From NCBI GenBank assembly GCA_020637515.1, contig JACKKG010000001.1, forward strand, positions 806,001-870,000: 64,000 nucleotides of DNA, in the 5' to 3' direction. The DNA is from Rhodobacter sp. (GTDB lineage Bacteria > Pseudomonadota > Alphaproteobacteria > Rhodobacterales > Rhodobacteraceae). The notes beneath the pieces were generated by a model, which was not told the DNA's origin, made no database searches, and saw nothing but the letters and a program-made list of their open reading frames with translations. Shown here in pieces: positions 8,385-16,459 of this stretch (position 1 is the stretch's first letter; each line of letters begins with the position of its first letter). The position numbers and the translations under genes were made by a program.

Positions 8385-9044
8385 ATGGATAACGCCGTGA
8401 TACAACTCCTGGTCCTGGCCGGAATTGCCGTTTTCCTGATCCTGAAGCTGCGCAATGTCCTGGGCACGCGCGACGGTTTCGAACCGGGTCAGGCCCCCGC
8501 GCCGGGCCCCGCCCCCACCCCGCGCCGCGGATTCGAGGTGATCGAAGGTGGCGAGGATCGCGACATCACCGACCATGTTCCCGCTGGCAGCGCCTCTGCC
8601 ACCGCGCTGGCCGGCATGAAGCGCGCCGAGCCCGGCTTCAATGTCGGCGAGTTCCTGAACGGTGCGCGCCAGGCCTATGAGATGATCCTCATGGGGTTCG
8701 AGCGTGGCCAACTGGACGATCTGGTGCCCCTGCTGTCGCGCGACGTGTTCGAAAGCTTTGACGAGGTCGTGCAATTGCGCGAACGCCAGGGGCTGACGGT
8801 CGAGGCCAGTTTCATCGGCGTGCGCGAGATCGAGCTGACCGAAGCCCGTTTCGACGCCGCCACCCGCGAGGGCGAGGTGACGGTGCGCCTGGTGGGCGAG
8901 CTGACCTCGGTCGTGCGCGACCGCGACGGCAAGGTGGTCGAGGGCGATGCGACCCGCATCAAGCAAGAGCGCGACCGGTGGACCTTTGCCCGCGTGATGG
9001 GGTCGGAAAACCCCAACTGGCGGCTGGTCGCGACCGGCGACTGA
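8385..9044 (+). CDS. Tim44/TimA-domain membrane protein
   Basis: 219 residues. One N-terminal membrane helix (residues 4-20, VIQLLVLAGIAVFLILKL), a Pro-rich linker, then a Tim44-like C-terminal domain (FNVGEFLNGARQAYEMI ... WTFARVMGSENPNWRLVATGD). The ATG at 8385 follows GAGGAAA. Alphaproteobacterial homologues of the mitochondrial import protein Tim44 bind the inner membrane; their role in bacteria is not settled. Located in the conserved secB-fxsA-Tim44-Smr block. Confidence 0.92.
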   Translation: MDNAVIQLLVLAGIAVFLILKLRNVLGTRDGFEPGQAPAPGPAPTPRRGFEVIEGGEDRDITDHVPAGSASATALAGMKRAEPGFNVGEFLNGARQAYEMILMGFERGQLDDLVPLLSRDVFESFDEVVQLRERQGLTVEASFIGVREIELTEARFDAATREGEVTVRLVGELTSVVRDRDGKVVEGDATRIKQERDRWTFARVMGSENPNWRLVATGD

Positions 9045-9078
9045 TCGTCGCGCGGCCGGTGGCAGAAAGCGTCGCGCC

Positions 9079-9705
9079 ATGAGCCGCCGCCTGACCGACG
9101 AGGAGCGCGAGATCTGGCAGCGCGTCGTGCGCAACGCGCGGCGCCTGTTGCCCGCGCAAGACCCCGCCCCCGACACCCGCACGCGCGCGGCCCCCGACCC
9201 GCAGGCCGCGCCGCGCCCCCCGGCCGAATCGGCCACCCCGCCCCGCGCCGTGGCCCTGCCGATGCCGCCCGGGGCCCTGCGCGGGACCCCCGCGCCACGG
9301 GTCAGTCTGGATCTGGCGCCCACGATCAGCGAAAGGCTGGCGCGCGAGCCGGTGCGTATGGATCGCAGCCTGCACCGCGCCATGTCGCGCGGCAAGCTCG
9401 AGCCCGAGGCCCGGATCGACCTGCATGGCATGACGGTCGCGCAGGCCCATGGCGCGCTGACGGGCTTCATCCTGTCGGCGCAGGCGCGCGGGCTCAGGCT
9501 GGTGTTGGTCATCACCGGCAAGGGACGCAAGGCCGGATCGGACCACGCCGCGCCGATGCCGGCCAGACAGGGCGTGCTGAAGCACGAGGTGCCGCACTGG
9601 CTGCGCAGCGCGCCGCTGGGTCCGCTGGTGCTGGAATTGCGCGAATCGCACCGCGCGCACGGCGGGGCGGGGGCGTATTACGTTTACCTGCGCAAGCGTC
9701 GCTAG
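9079..9705 (+). CDS. Smr/MutS2-domain protein
   Basis: 208 residues. A disordered Pro/Ala/Arg-rich N-terminal half (residues 30-85) leads to a C-terminal Smr domain with the IDLHGMTVAQAHGAL and VLVITGKGRK motifs, the DLHG and TGKG signatures of this endonuclease-like fold. Standalone Smr proteins may nick DNA or cut RNA in stalled translation; the substrate here is unknown. It lies 34 bases after the Tim44 gene. In many relatives a murein transglycosylase gene (mltA) sits between these two; it is absent here. Confidence 0.9.
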   Translation: MSRRLTDEEREIWQRVVRNARRLLPAQDPAPDTRTRAAPDPQAAPRPPAESATPPRAVALPMPPGALRGTPAPRVSLDLAPTISERLAREPVRMDRSLHRAMSRGKLEPEARIDLHGMTVAQAHGALTGFILSAQARGLRLVLVITGKGRKAGSDHAAPMPARQGVLKHEVPHWLRSAPLGPLVLELRESHRAHGGAGAYYVYLRKRR

Positions 9706-9712
9706 GACGCCG

Positions 9713-10891
9713 TCAGCGCACCTGCGGCGCCGTCGAGGCGCCGATCGATCCGGTCAGCCGCTGCAACCAGTAAGGCACCACGCTGCGCCGGCGCGACGGG
9801 TCCGAGGTCAACGGCGTCAGGATCACCTCGGTCGTGTTCTGCAATGTCAGGATCGTCGCCGGCAGCAGCGGAAGCGACCCGGCGGTGTCACGCGACAACG
9901 CGGCGTTCATCGCCCCCATCTGGTTCAGCAAACCGATCAGCGCCGGCGAAGACCCCACCGTGAAATGCCCGCCGCCCCGGCTGAAGGCGCTGACATCGAC
10001 CACGGTGACATCCAGCCCCTCGACCGGCTGGGCATTGGGCATGTTGCCCAACCGAGCGCGTTCGCCCGTCAGGCTGGCCGACAGCATCAGCACCCGGTCG
10101 CGCTGCGAGGTGACGATGAGGAACGGCTCGGGCAGGTGGCCGATATCGCGCACCTGCTGGCGGAACAGTTCGATATCCACATCGGGCGAGATCAGGATGA
10201 CGCCGCCCACCGCCGACAGGGCCGGATCGTGCGTCAGGGCCATCTGGCGCAGCACCTCCATCGTCAGATGACTGCCCATCGAATGCGCCATCAGGATGAT
10301 CCGGTGCGGTCCCGCGGCGGCGACGCGGCGGATCATCTGCACCATGCCGTCGCGCGCATAGAGGGCGCTGTCGCGGTCATGCGCATAGGCCAGAGGCGCC
10401 CCCAGCGAGGGCCAGGAATAATGCAGGATCACCCCTGGCAGGTTCAGGTCGTAATCCAGCTGCGCGGTGCGGAACACGCCTTCGACAAAGGTCGTGTTGA
10501 ACCCATGGACAAAGATCACTGCCTCGCGCGCGTCGGGGGCCTGTTCGTTCAGCCGTTGGCGCACCGCGTTCTCGAACTGCGGGCCGGTCAGTTGCTGCGC
10601 GCCGGCCAGCATGAAATCGCGTTCGGGGTTGCCCGGCTGGCGTCCGCGCGGGCGCGTGATCTCGCCGCGCTCGCGGTCGGGCGGGATCGAGACGGTATAC
10701 CGGCCAAAGGTTTCCTCGGCGTCACGCGACCAGCCGGGAATTTCCGGCTGCTCGGGATCGGGGCCGCGCGTCGTCGCCACCAGAATCGGCACCCAGACCG
10801 CACCGGGTGCCGTCCCGTCAACGAAATCCGCGCGCTCGCGCTGGGCGCAAGCGGCCAGAAAAGCCAGGGCAAGGATGGTAAACGTGCGCAT
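9713..10891 (-). CDS. Lipoprotein alpha/beta hydrolase (DUF900 type)
   Basis: 392 residues from an ATG at 10891, which opens a lipoprotein signal peptide with lipobox LAAC (Cys at about residue 16). The body is a DUF900-type alpha/beta hydrolase: oxyanion stretch VIFVHGFNTTF, nucleophile elbow in LMAHSMGS (Ser in AHSMGS), an acidic SPDVDIELF and a late His in GGGHFTVGS. It is probably anchored on the periplasmic side and hydrolyses an ester or amide; substrate unknown. Convergent with the Smr gene (7 bases apart). Earlier in-frame codons lack a signal peptide. Confidence 0.87.
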   Translation of the reverse strand: MRTFTILALAFLAACAQRERADFVDGTAPGAVWVPILVATTRGPDPEQPEIPGWSRDAEETFGRYTVSIPPDRERGEITRPRGRQPGNPERDFMLAGAQQLTGPQFENAVRQRLNEQAPDAREAVIFVHGFNTTFVEGVFRTAQLDYDLNLPGVILHYSWPSLGAPLAYAHDRDSALYARDGMVQMIRRVAAAGPHRIILMAHSMGSHLTMEVLRQMALTHDPALSAVGGVILISPDVDIELFRQQVRDIGHLPEPFLIVTSQRDRVLMLSASLTGERARLGNMPNAQPVEGLDVTVVDVSAFSRGGGHFTVGSSPALIGLLNQMGAMNAALSRDTAGSLPLLPATILTLQNTTEVILTPLTSDPSRRRSVVPYWLQRLTGSIGASTAPQVR

Positions 10892-10999
10892 GGACGGTCC
10901 GCTGACAGGATCGCCCGCTGCATACACCATGCTGGGCGCGCCGTCAGGGGGTGATGCGGCGGATTGCGCCTTTCCCGGCGGCTCCTCGCGCAGTAGAGC

Positions 11000-12253
11000 A
11001 TGGGAATGCGCGATATCCTCAACTCAGCCCGCACCGCCACCGCCGAACTGCGCCAGTTGTTCGAGCCGACGCCGCTGCAACGCAACGACCACCTGTCGGC
11101 CCGCTTCGGCGCCGAGGTCTGGTTGAAACGCGAGGACCTGACGCCGGTGCGCAGCTACAAGATCCGCGGCGCCTTCAACGCCATGCGGCGGTTGCTGGAT
11201 GCGTCCCCCGACCAGGACACTTTCGTCTGCGCCTCGGCCGGAAACCATGCGCAGGGCGTCGCCTTTGCCTGCCGCCATTTCGGCAAGCGCGGCGTGATCT
11301 TCATGCCGGTGACCACCCCGCGCCAAAAGATCGACAAGACCCGCATCTTTGGCGGCGAGGCCGTCGAAATCCGGCTGATCGGCGACTATTTCGACCAGTC
11401 GCTGGCCGCCGCCCAACGCTTTTGCACCGAGGTGGGCGCGCATTTCCTGTCGCCCTTCGACGACGAGGATGTGATCGAGGGGCAGGCCTCGGTCGGGGTC
11501 GAGATCGTCGAACAGCTGGGGCGGATGCCCGATGTGATGGTCCTGCCGGTCGGTGGCGGCGGGCTGGCCGCGGGCGTGCGGCGCTATTTCGCCGCGCTCG
11601 ATGCCCCGACCGCGTTCCGCTATGTCGAACCCCTGGGCGGCGCCAGCCTGACCGCCGCCTTGCGCGCCGGCGGGCCGGTCACGCTGCCGCGGGTGGACAG
11701 TTTCGTCGATGGCGCCGCCGTCGCCCGTATCGGCGCGCGGCCCTTTGCCGCCCTCGCGGACGAGGCGCCCACTCAGGTGCTGCTGGCGCCCGAGGACCGG
11801 ATTTGCGGCACCATGCTGGACATGCTGAACGTCGAGGGCATCGTGCTGGAGCCCGCCGGCGCGCTGTCGGTCGATGCGCTGCCCGATCTGGGCGACCTGA
11901 TACGCGGGCGCACCGTGGTTTGCGTCACCTCGGGCGGGAATTTCGACTTTGAGCGCCTGCCCGAGGTCAAGGAACGCGCGATGCGCTGGGCCGGCACCAA
12001 GAAGTATTTCATCCTGCGGATGCCCCAGCGCCCCGGAGCCCTGCGCGACTTTCTCGAGATTCTGGGACCCGAGGATGATATCGCCCGTTTCGAATACCTG
12101 AAGAAATCCGCGCGCAACTTTGGTTCGGTGCTGATCGGGATCGAGACGAACCATGCCGACAACATCGCCGCGCTGTTTGCCCGCATGGATGCCGCCGGGT
12201 TCGATTACCGCGACGTGACGGTGGACGAGACCTTGGCAAATTTCCTGGTCTGA
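11000..12253 (+). CDS. ilvA: Threonine ammonia-lyase (threonine dehydratase)
   Basis: 417 residues. It makes 2-oxobutanoate from threonine for isoleucine synthesis, with pyridoxal phosphate. The PLP lysine is in RSYKIRGAFNAM, the substrate/phosphate loops are ASAGNHAQGVAFA and VLPVGGGGLAAG, and the C-terminal ACT-like part (residues about 335-417, FILRMPQRPGALRDFLE) is single, the short form. ACT domains of this enzyme usually sense isoleucine. The ATG at 11000 is followed by a second ATG six bases on; both are possible. Confidence 0.95.
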   Translation: MGMRDILNSARTATAELRQLFEPTPLQRNDHLSARFGAEVWLKREDLTPVRSYKIRGAFNAMRRLLDASPDQDTFVCASAGNHAQGVAFACRHFGKRGVIFMPVTTPRQKIDKTRIFGGEAVEIRLIGDYFDQSLAAAQRFCTEVGAHFLSPFDDEDVIEGQASVGVEIVEQLGRMPDVMVLPVGGGGLAAGVRRYFAALDAPTAFRYVEPLGGASLTAALRAGGPVTLPRVDSFVDGAAVARIGARPFAALADEAPTQVLLAPEDRICGTMLDMLNVEGIVLEPAGALSVDALPDLGDLIRGRTVVCVTSGGNFDFERLPEVKERAMRWAGTKKYFILRMPQRPGALRDFLEILGPEDDIARFEYLKKSARNFGSVLIGIETNHADNIAALFARMDAAGFDYRDVTVDETLANFLV

Positions 12254-12255
12254 AC

Positions 12256-12285
12256 GGCCCGCGACGTCCGGCGTCTGCGCGGGCC
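12256..12285. terminator. Hairpin between convergent ilvA and Hpt gene
   Basis: GGCCCGCG and CGCGGGCC form an 8-bp stem with a 14-base loop directly after the ilvA stop. No T-run follows, so it is only a possible terminator for the two converging genes. Confidence 0.4.
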
Positions 12286-12312
12286 CCCTCCACCGAACCC
12301 GGGGCGCACCCG

Positions 12313-12639
12313 TCACGCCGCGCGCCGCGCCAGGCCCGTCAGGAACTGCTCGCGCGAGGTTGCGTGGCAGCGCCGGATCGCGCCCAGATCCACCTGCCCC
12401 CCCCGCCCGTCATTGGCCCGGTTTTCGCCGTCGGTGCATAGCGTGGCAAAGTCCCGAAATCCCAGGTTCAGCGCGGCCCCCTTGAGGAAATGCAGCCGCG
12501 CCGCCAGTGTCGCGTCGTCGTCGCACCCGTCGAGTTGCGCGATTCCATCGGCAACCTCTTGCAGGAAAACATCGACGATCTCGCCAAAGGCGTCGCCCAT
12601 GTCGGCCCTCAGTTCATCCACCTGCGCCCAGTCGATCAT
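12313..12639 (-). CDS. Hpt (histidine phosphotransfer) domain protein
   Basis: 108 residues from an ATG at 12639 with AAAGGA seven bases upstream. A single Hpt four-helix domain: the phosphorylated His is in ARLHFLKGAALNLGF (HFLKGAA matches the H-x-L-K-G-x pattern), preceded by the acidic helix. Such proteins pass phosphate between receiver domains. It is divergent from a gene that begins with a receiver domain, so the receiver-phosphatase next door is the obvious partner, but that is context inference. Confidence 0.87.
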   Translation of the reverse strand: MIDWAQVDELRADMGDAFGEIVDVFLQEVADGIAQLDGCDDDATLAARLHFLKGAALNLGFRDFATLCTDGENRANDGRGGQVDLGAIRRCHATSREQFLTGLARRAA

Positions 12640-12785
12640 TGCCCGTTCCTTTCGTCCCTCGCAGAGTGACGCGCAACCTCTGAGTGAAATCTTAACGTGA
12701 AAAAACAACTGAAAACAATTGTATGTTTCAGGAGTTGTTAAAACGGCTGCGTCACAACCGGGCTGAGTTCATGAAAAGGTGTGTC

Positions 12786-14069
12786 GTGTCATCGTTGCAA
12801 CCCAGCGCCGCAAGCCCCCCTCATCCACCGTCCTTCGCGGCGGAGGACGCCATTCGCCATGTCCTGATCGTGGATGATTCGCGCGCGCAGCGGATGCTGG
12901 TCGAAGCCGGCCTGCGCGGCCACGGGTTCACCGTGCATCACGCGGCCTCGGGGGCTGAGGCGCTCGCCCTTTGCACCCGGATCGAGGTGGATCTGGTGCT
13001 GTCCGACTGGATGATGCCGGGCATGACCGGGGTCGATTTCTGCCGCGCGCTGCGGGCCCGGCCCAGCGACCGCTATATCTATTTCATCCTGCTGACCTCG
13101 AAATCCGACAAGGCCGCCGTGGCCGAAGGGCTGGATGTCGGCGCCGACGATTTCCTGGCCAAGCCGCTCGATCCCGGCGAATTGCGCGCGCGGGTGAACG
13201 CCGGGGCGCGGGTGCTGGCCATGGAACGCGCGCTCAGGGGCAGCAACCTGCTGCTCAGCGATGCACTGGCAAAGTTGCAGACGCTCTACGATTCGCTCGA
13301 TCGCGATCTGGTCGAGGCGCGCAATCTGCAACAATCGCTGCTGCGCGAACGCCATCATCGCACGGCCGAGGGGCGGGTCAGCCTGCTGCTGCGCCCCTCG
13401 GGGCCGGTGGGCGGCGACATGGTGGGTTTCTTCGACATCGGCGCGCGGCAGACCGGGCTCTATGCGTTCGATGTGTCGGGCCATGGCGTGACCTCGGCGC
13501 TGATGACCGCCCGGCTGTCGGGCCTGCTGACCGGCGCCTCGGCGGATCACAACATCGCCATCTCGGTCGGGCCGGCCGGCCCGGTCGGGCACCCGCCTGA
13601 GCAGGTGGCGGCGGCCATGAACCGCCTCATGTTGTCCGAAATCCAGACGGAACGCTACGTGACCCTCGCCTATGCCGAGATCGACCGCCTGAGCGGGGTG
13701 GTCCGCATGGTGCAGGCCGGGCATCCGCACCCGATGATCCAGCACGCCTCGGGGCGGGTCAGCCTGCTGGGGTCGGGCGGCCTTCCGGTCGGTCTGCTGG
13801 AGGGGGCGGAATACAGCGGGTTCCAGACGCGGCTGCACCCGGGCGAGCGGCTGCTTCTGGTGTCGGACGGGGTTACCGAATGCCCCGATCCCAGCGGCGA
13901 GGAACTGGGGCATGAGGGGCTGGAACGCATCCTGCGCAACCTGTCCGACCTGCATGACACCGCGCTTCTGGATGCGCTGATGTGGGAACTGGCGCGCTGG
14001 CACGGGTCCGAGGACTTTCCCGATGACGTCAGTTGCGCGCTGTTCGAATACGACGGTCCAGCGGGGTGA
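12786..14069 (+). CDS. Response regulator with SpoIIE/PP2C-type serine phosphatase output
   Basis: About 427 residues. Residues 20-140 are a receiver domain: DD pair in LIVDDSRAQ, phosphoacceptor Asp in LVLSDWMMPGM, Thr in LLTSKSDKA and Lys in DFLAKPLDPGEL. A coiled linker (LQTLYDSLDRDLVEARNLQQSLL) leads to a PPM/SpoIIE phosphatase with metal Asp in PVGGDMVGFF, DVSGHGVTSALM, QAGHPHPM, LLVSDGVTE and FPDDVSCALF. Phosphatases of this type usually dephosphorylate an anti-sigma-factor antagonist. I prefer the GTG at 12786 (AAAAGG six bases upstream); an ATG at 12723 has no ribosome site and lies in the AT-rich promoter with an AACAACT/AGTTGTT inverted repeat. Divergent from the Hpt gene. Confidence 0.9.
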   Translation: MSSLQPSAASPPHPPSFAAEDAIRHVLIVDDSRAQRMLVEAGLRGHGFTVHHAASGAEALALCTRIEVDLVLSDWMMPGMTGVDFCRALRARPSDRYIYFILLTSKSDKAAVAEGLDVGADDFLAKPLDPGELRARVNAGARVLAMERALRGSNLLLSDALAKLQTLYDSLDRDLVEARNLQQSLLRERHHRTAEGRVSLLLRPSGPVGGDMVGFFDIGARQTGLYAFDVSGHGVTSALMTARLSGLLTGASADHNIAISVGPAGPVGHPPEQVAAAMNRLMLSEIQTERYVTLAYAEIDRLSGVVRMVQAGHPHPMIQHASGRVSLLGSGGLPVGLLEGAEYSGFQTRLHPGERLLLVSDGVTECPDPSGEELGHEGLERILRNLSDLHDTALLDALMWELARWHGSEDFPDDVSCALFEYDGPAG

Positions 14070-14824
14070 AACAGGCGCAACCCAGCGCCCGGCGAAACGC
14101 CGCCGCGTCGGTATCCGGTCGCAGGAGACAGGCCTGCAAGGCGCCGTTCGTCAGGCGCACCGCCAGCAGCGCCGTCCGTATGGCGGTGGCCAGGATGATC
14201 GCGGGTCCGGCCCCGCAATCGCGCGGCCCGCCCGGGATTTGGGGCGCTGGCCGGTGGTGGCTCGTCACACCGGCCAGCGCGGCCCCGGGGACCAGACGCT
14301 GATCCAGGAGCCGCCGGATCACCAGCCCCCGCCGCAGGGGTGTGCGGTTCGCCACAGCGATCTCGGCGGTGCCCTCGCCATCCAGATCGCCGAGACCCGC
14401 GACGGCCATCCAGCGCGAGGAAAGCGAGGCCGGGATCAGCCCGCAGGGGCCATGGACCGACCGCCGTGCGCCGTGCGTCAGGTCGCTTTCGACCACCACG
14501 GGCCCCGGACCGGCCGTCACCGGTCACCTCGGCCAGGCGCACCATGCTGTCCACGGACACGCGGGTGCGGGGCAGGCGGATCTCGCGTGTCGAGCCCTCG
14601 CCCGGAACCCGCGCCAGCGCGCCGTGATCGGCTACGTCCGGGCCCATTGGCTGATGTCCGTAACGCACCGTCGGTTCGATCGGCGTGGCGCGGGCGATAC
14701 CCGGCACCGGCGCGGGGTCGCGGTCCGGCGCCTGCGCGGCCGCCAGCGACAAGGCGCAGGCGGTGGACAGCCCCGGCAGCCGGTGCGCCCTAGTTACGGT
14801 GGAACCGCGCGGCCAGTTCGACAT
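14029..14824 (-). pseudogene. FG-GAP/VCBS-like secreted protein, frameshifted
   Basis: Two minus-strand frames join into one protein. The first (from an ATG at 14824) gives a short signal-like N-terminus and ATPIEPTVRYGHQPMGPD to MVRLAEVTGDGR; the second gives GPGPVVVESDLTHGA, a Ca-loop-like GDLDGEGTAEIAVANR, RDCGAGPAIILATA and a C-terminal LRRALGC. Together they match the order of FG-GAP-like proteins that sit beside the RNA methyltransferase in Rhodobacteraceae. The switch falls near 14505-14520 and is repaired by removing one base (A at 14509 on the plus strand gives GRPGPVVVE). Either a real inactivation or a sequencing error. It overlaps the end of the SpoIIE gene by 40 bases and the methyltransferase by 35. 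Confidence 0.6.
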
Positions 14825-15998
14825 GGGCTGACCAGCGGAACTGATCGACAACCTGCACCCAGTCCAGCCGATAGCCTGCGTTCACCAGCGTGCGGGCATC
14901 GCGGGCAAAGCTGACCGGGTTGCAACTGACGTGGGCGATCACCGGAACGGCGGCGTGGGCCAGCTCGGCCACCTGGGCCTCGGCGCCGGCGCGCGGAGGG
15001 TCGAGAACGACGGCCTGAAAGCGGGCCAGTTCGTCGGGCAACAGGGGGCGCCGGAACAGATCGCGGGCTTCGGTCGTGACCCGTTTCAGACCGGACGCGC
15101 CGCGCCAGCCGCGATCCAGCGCCGCCAGCATCGGCGCGGCCGCTTCGACGGCATGCACCTCGGCCGTTTCGGCCAGCGGCAAGGCAAAGGTGCCGCACCC
15201 GGCGAACAGGTCCAGCACCTGCCGCGCCGGGCCGACGGCCTCGCGCACCGCGTCCAGCAGCGCGGCCTCGCCCTGAGGGGTCGCTTGCAGAAAGGCGCCC
15301 GGCGGAGGCGAGACCCGGGCCCGGCCCATCGCCAGCACGGGGGGTTCCTCTTGCGCCAGGACCTCGCCGTTCCACGACAGCCGCGCCAGGCGGTGTTGGC
15401 CGGCGATCCGGGGCAGGGACAGGCGCAGGGCAGTATCCAGGGGCTTGCCCCCTTCGACCGCGATCTCGACACCCTGGAGGAACAGCGTGGCCGTAAGCCG
15501 CACCTCGGCCTTGCGCGAGCCGCCTTCGAGCACCAGCGCCTCCATGGCCGGCAGCGCGGCCAAGAGCGCGGGGTCCAGCAGGCGGCAGTCGGGCACCGGC
15601 GTCACCGTGTCCGAGGCGCGCCCGTGGAACCCCACCAGGGCGCCCGATTTCAACCGCCGCCCCGTCAGCGTCGCCCGCCGCCGCGAACCGGGCGGCGAGG
15701 TCAGGACCGGCCGCAACGGCGCGTCCAACCCCTGCGCGATCAGGGCCTGCCGGACGACGCCCAGCTTCCAGTCCGCGACGAACCCGTCCGAGGCGTGCAT
15801 CAGCGCGCAGCCGCCGCAAGCCTTGTAATGGCGGCACGGCGCGGCGACGCGCTGCGGCGAGGGCGTCACGATCCTGGGTTGCGCGACACGGCCCTCGACC
15901 GCCGTGCCCTCGACCGTCTCGCCAGGCAGGACGCGGGCAAAGACCAGGCCGTCGCCGACCCCCTCGGCGCGCAGGGTGAGACGCTCGATAACCGTCAT
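14790..15998 (-). CDS. RNA (uracil-5-)-methyltransferase, RlmD/TrmA family
   Basis: 402 residues. It would add a methyl group to C5 of a uracil in rRNA or tRNA, using SAM. A [4Fe-4S] site is given by CRHYKACGGCALMH (three Cys, residues about 56-65) plus a later Cys near 138. The SAM fold has VLDLFAGCGTFALPLA, VVLDPPRAGAEAQ, and the catalytic Cys in HVSCNPVSFARD. RlmD and TrmA-like enzymes are not separable by eye; the Fe-S cysteines favour RlmD/RlmC. The TRAM domain is reduced to the first 50 residues. Last but one in a long minus-strand array. Confidence 0.9.
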   Translation of the reverse strand: MTVIERLTLRAEGVGDGLVFARVLPGETVEGTAVEGRVAQPRIVTPSPQRVAAPCRHYKACGGCALMHASDGFVADWKLGVVRQALIAQGLDAPLRPVLTSPPGSRRRATLTGRRLKSGALVGFHGRASDTVTPVPDCRLLDPALLAALPAMEALVLEGGSRKAEVRLTATLFLQGVEIAVEGGKPLDTALRLSLPRIAGQHRLARLSWNGEVLAQEEPPVLAMGRARVSPPPGAFLQATPQGEAALLDAVREAVGPARQVLDLFAGCGTFALPLAETAEVHAVEAAAPMLAALDRGWRGASGLKRVTTEARDLFRRPLLPDELARFQAVVLDPPRAGAEAQVAELAHAAVPVIAHVSCNPVSFARDARTLVNAGYRLDWVQVVDQFRWSAHVELAARFHRN

Positions 15999-16038
15999 GC
16001 GGCCCCCCTTTGGGCGTGACAGATGGCCCGCGCCGACA

Positions 16039-16458
16039 TCAGCCGGGCACCGCGGGCGAAAAGGCGTAGCCCTCGGGCGTCAGGATCGTCGCCTCGCGCA
16101 GACCGTGCGGCTTTGTGGCCGGAGGTTCGATCACCACGCCGCCAAGGTCGTTGGCCCGCGCGACCGCTGCGTCCGGGTCGATTCCGAACAGGTAGAACTG
16201 CGCGCCGGCGCCGCGCGGCGGGCTTTCGGGCACAATGCCCAGCAAGGGATGCGCACCAAAGGTGCCGTCCGCGTGCAGCTGGATCAGAACCGCGCCATGG
16301 CGGATCAGCGCGAAATCGTTGCTGAGCCGGTGCACACCCAGCCCGAACACGCCGGCCAGGAACGCCGCCATCGCGCGAACGTCGCGGCACAGCAGATTCA
16401 CCCCCAGCCCGGTCAGGCTGCGGCCGAAATCGGCGGCATTCACGGTTTCCAGATCCAT
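16039..16458 (-). CDS. VOC (glyoxalase/bleomycin-resistance fold) protein
   Basis: 139 residues from an ATG at 16458, one base after the stop of the upstream ABC half-transporter, so translation is probably coupled. The VOC pattern shows in LLCRDVRAMAAFLAGVFGL, FALIRHGAVLIQLH, the RGAGAQFYLFGIDPDAAVARAN middle and REATILTPEGYAFSP at the end. Members bind metals and act on or sequester small molecules. Coupling to an exporter suggests a related detoxifying role, by inference only. A longer frame to 16587 lies inside the transporter gene. Confidence 0.85.
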   Translation of the reverse strand: MDLETVNAADFGRSLTGLGVNLLCRDVRAMAAFLAGVFGLGVHRLSNDFALIRHGAVLIQLHADGTFGAHPLLGIVPESPPRGAGAQFYLFGIDPDAAVARANDLGGVVIEPPATKPHGLREATILTPEGYAFSPAVPG

Positions 16459-16459
16459 C

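Noticed and set aside
14029..14520. Separate short gene of 163 codons
   Set aside because: Its sequence continues in register from the upstream frame after a one-base change; better seen as one frameshifted gene.
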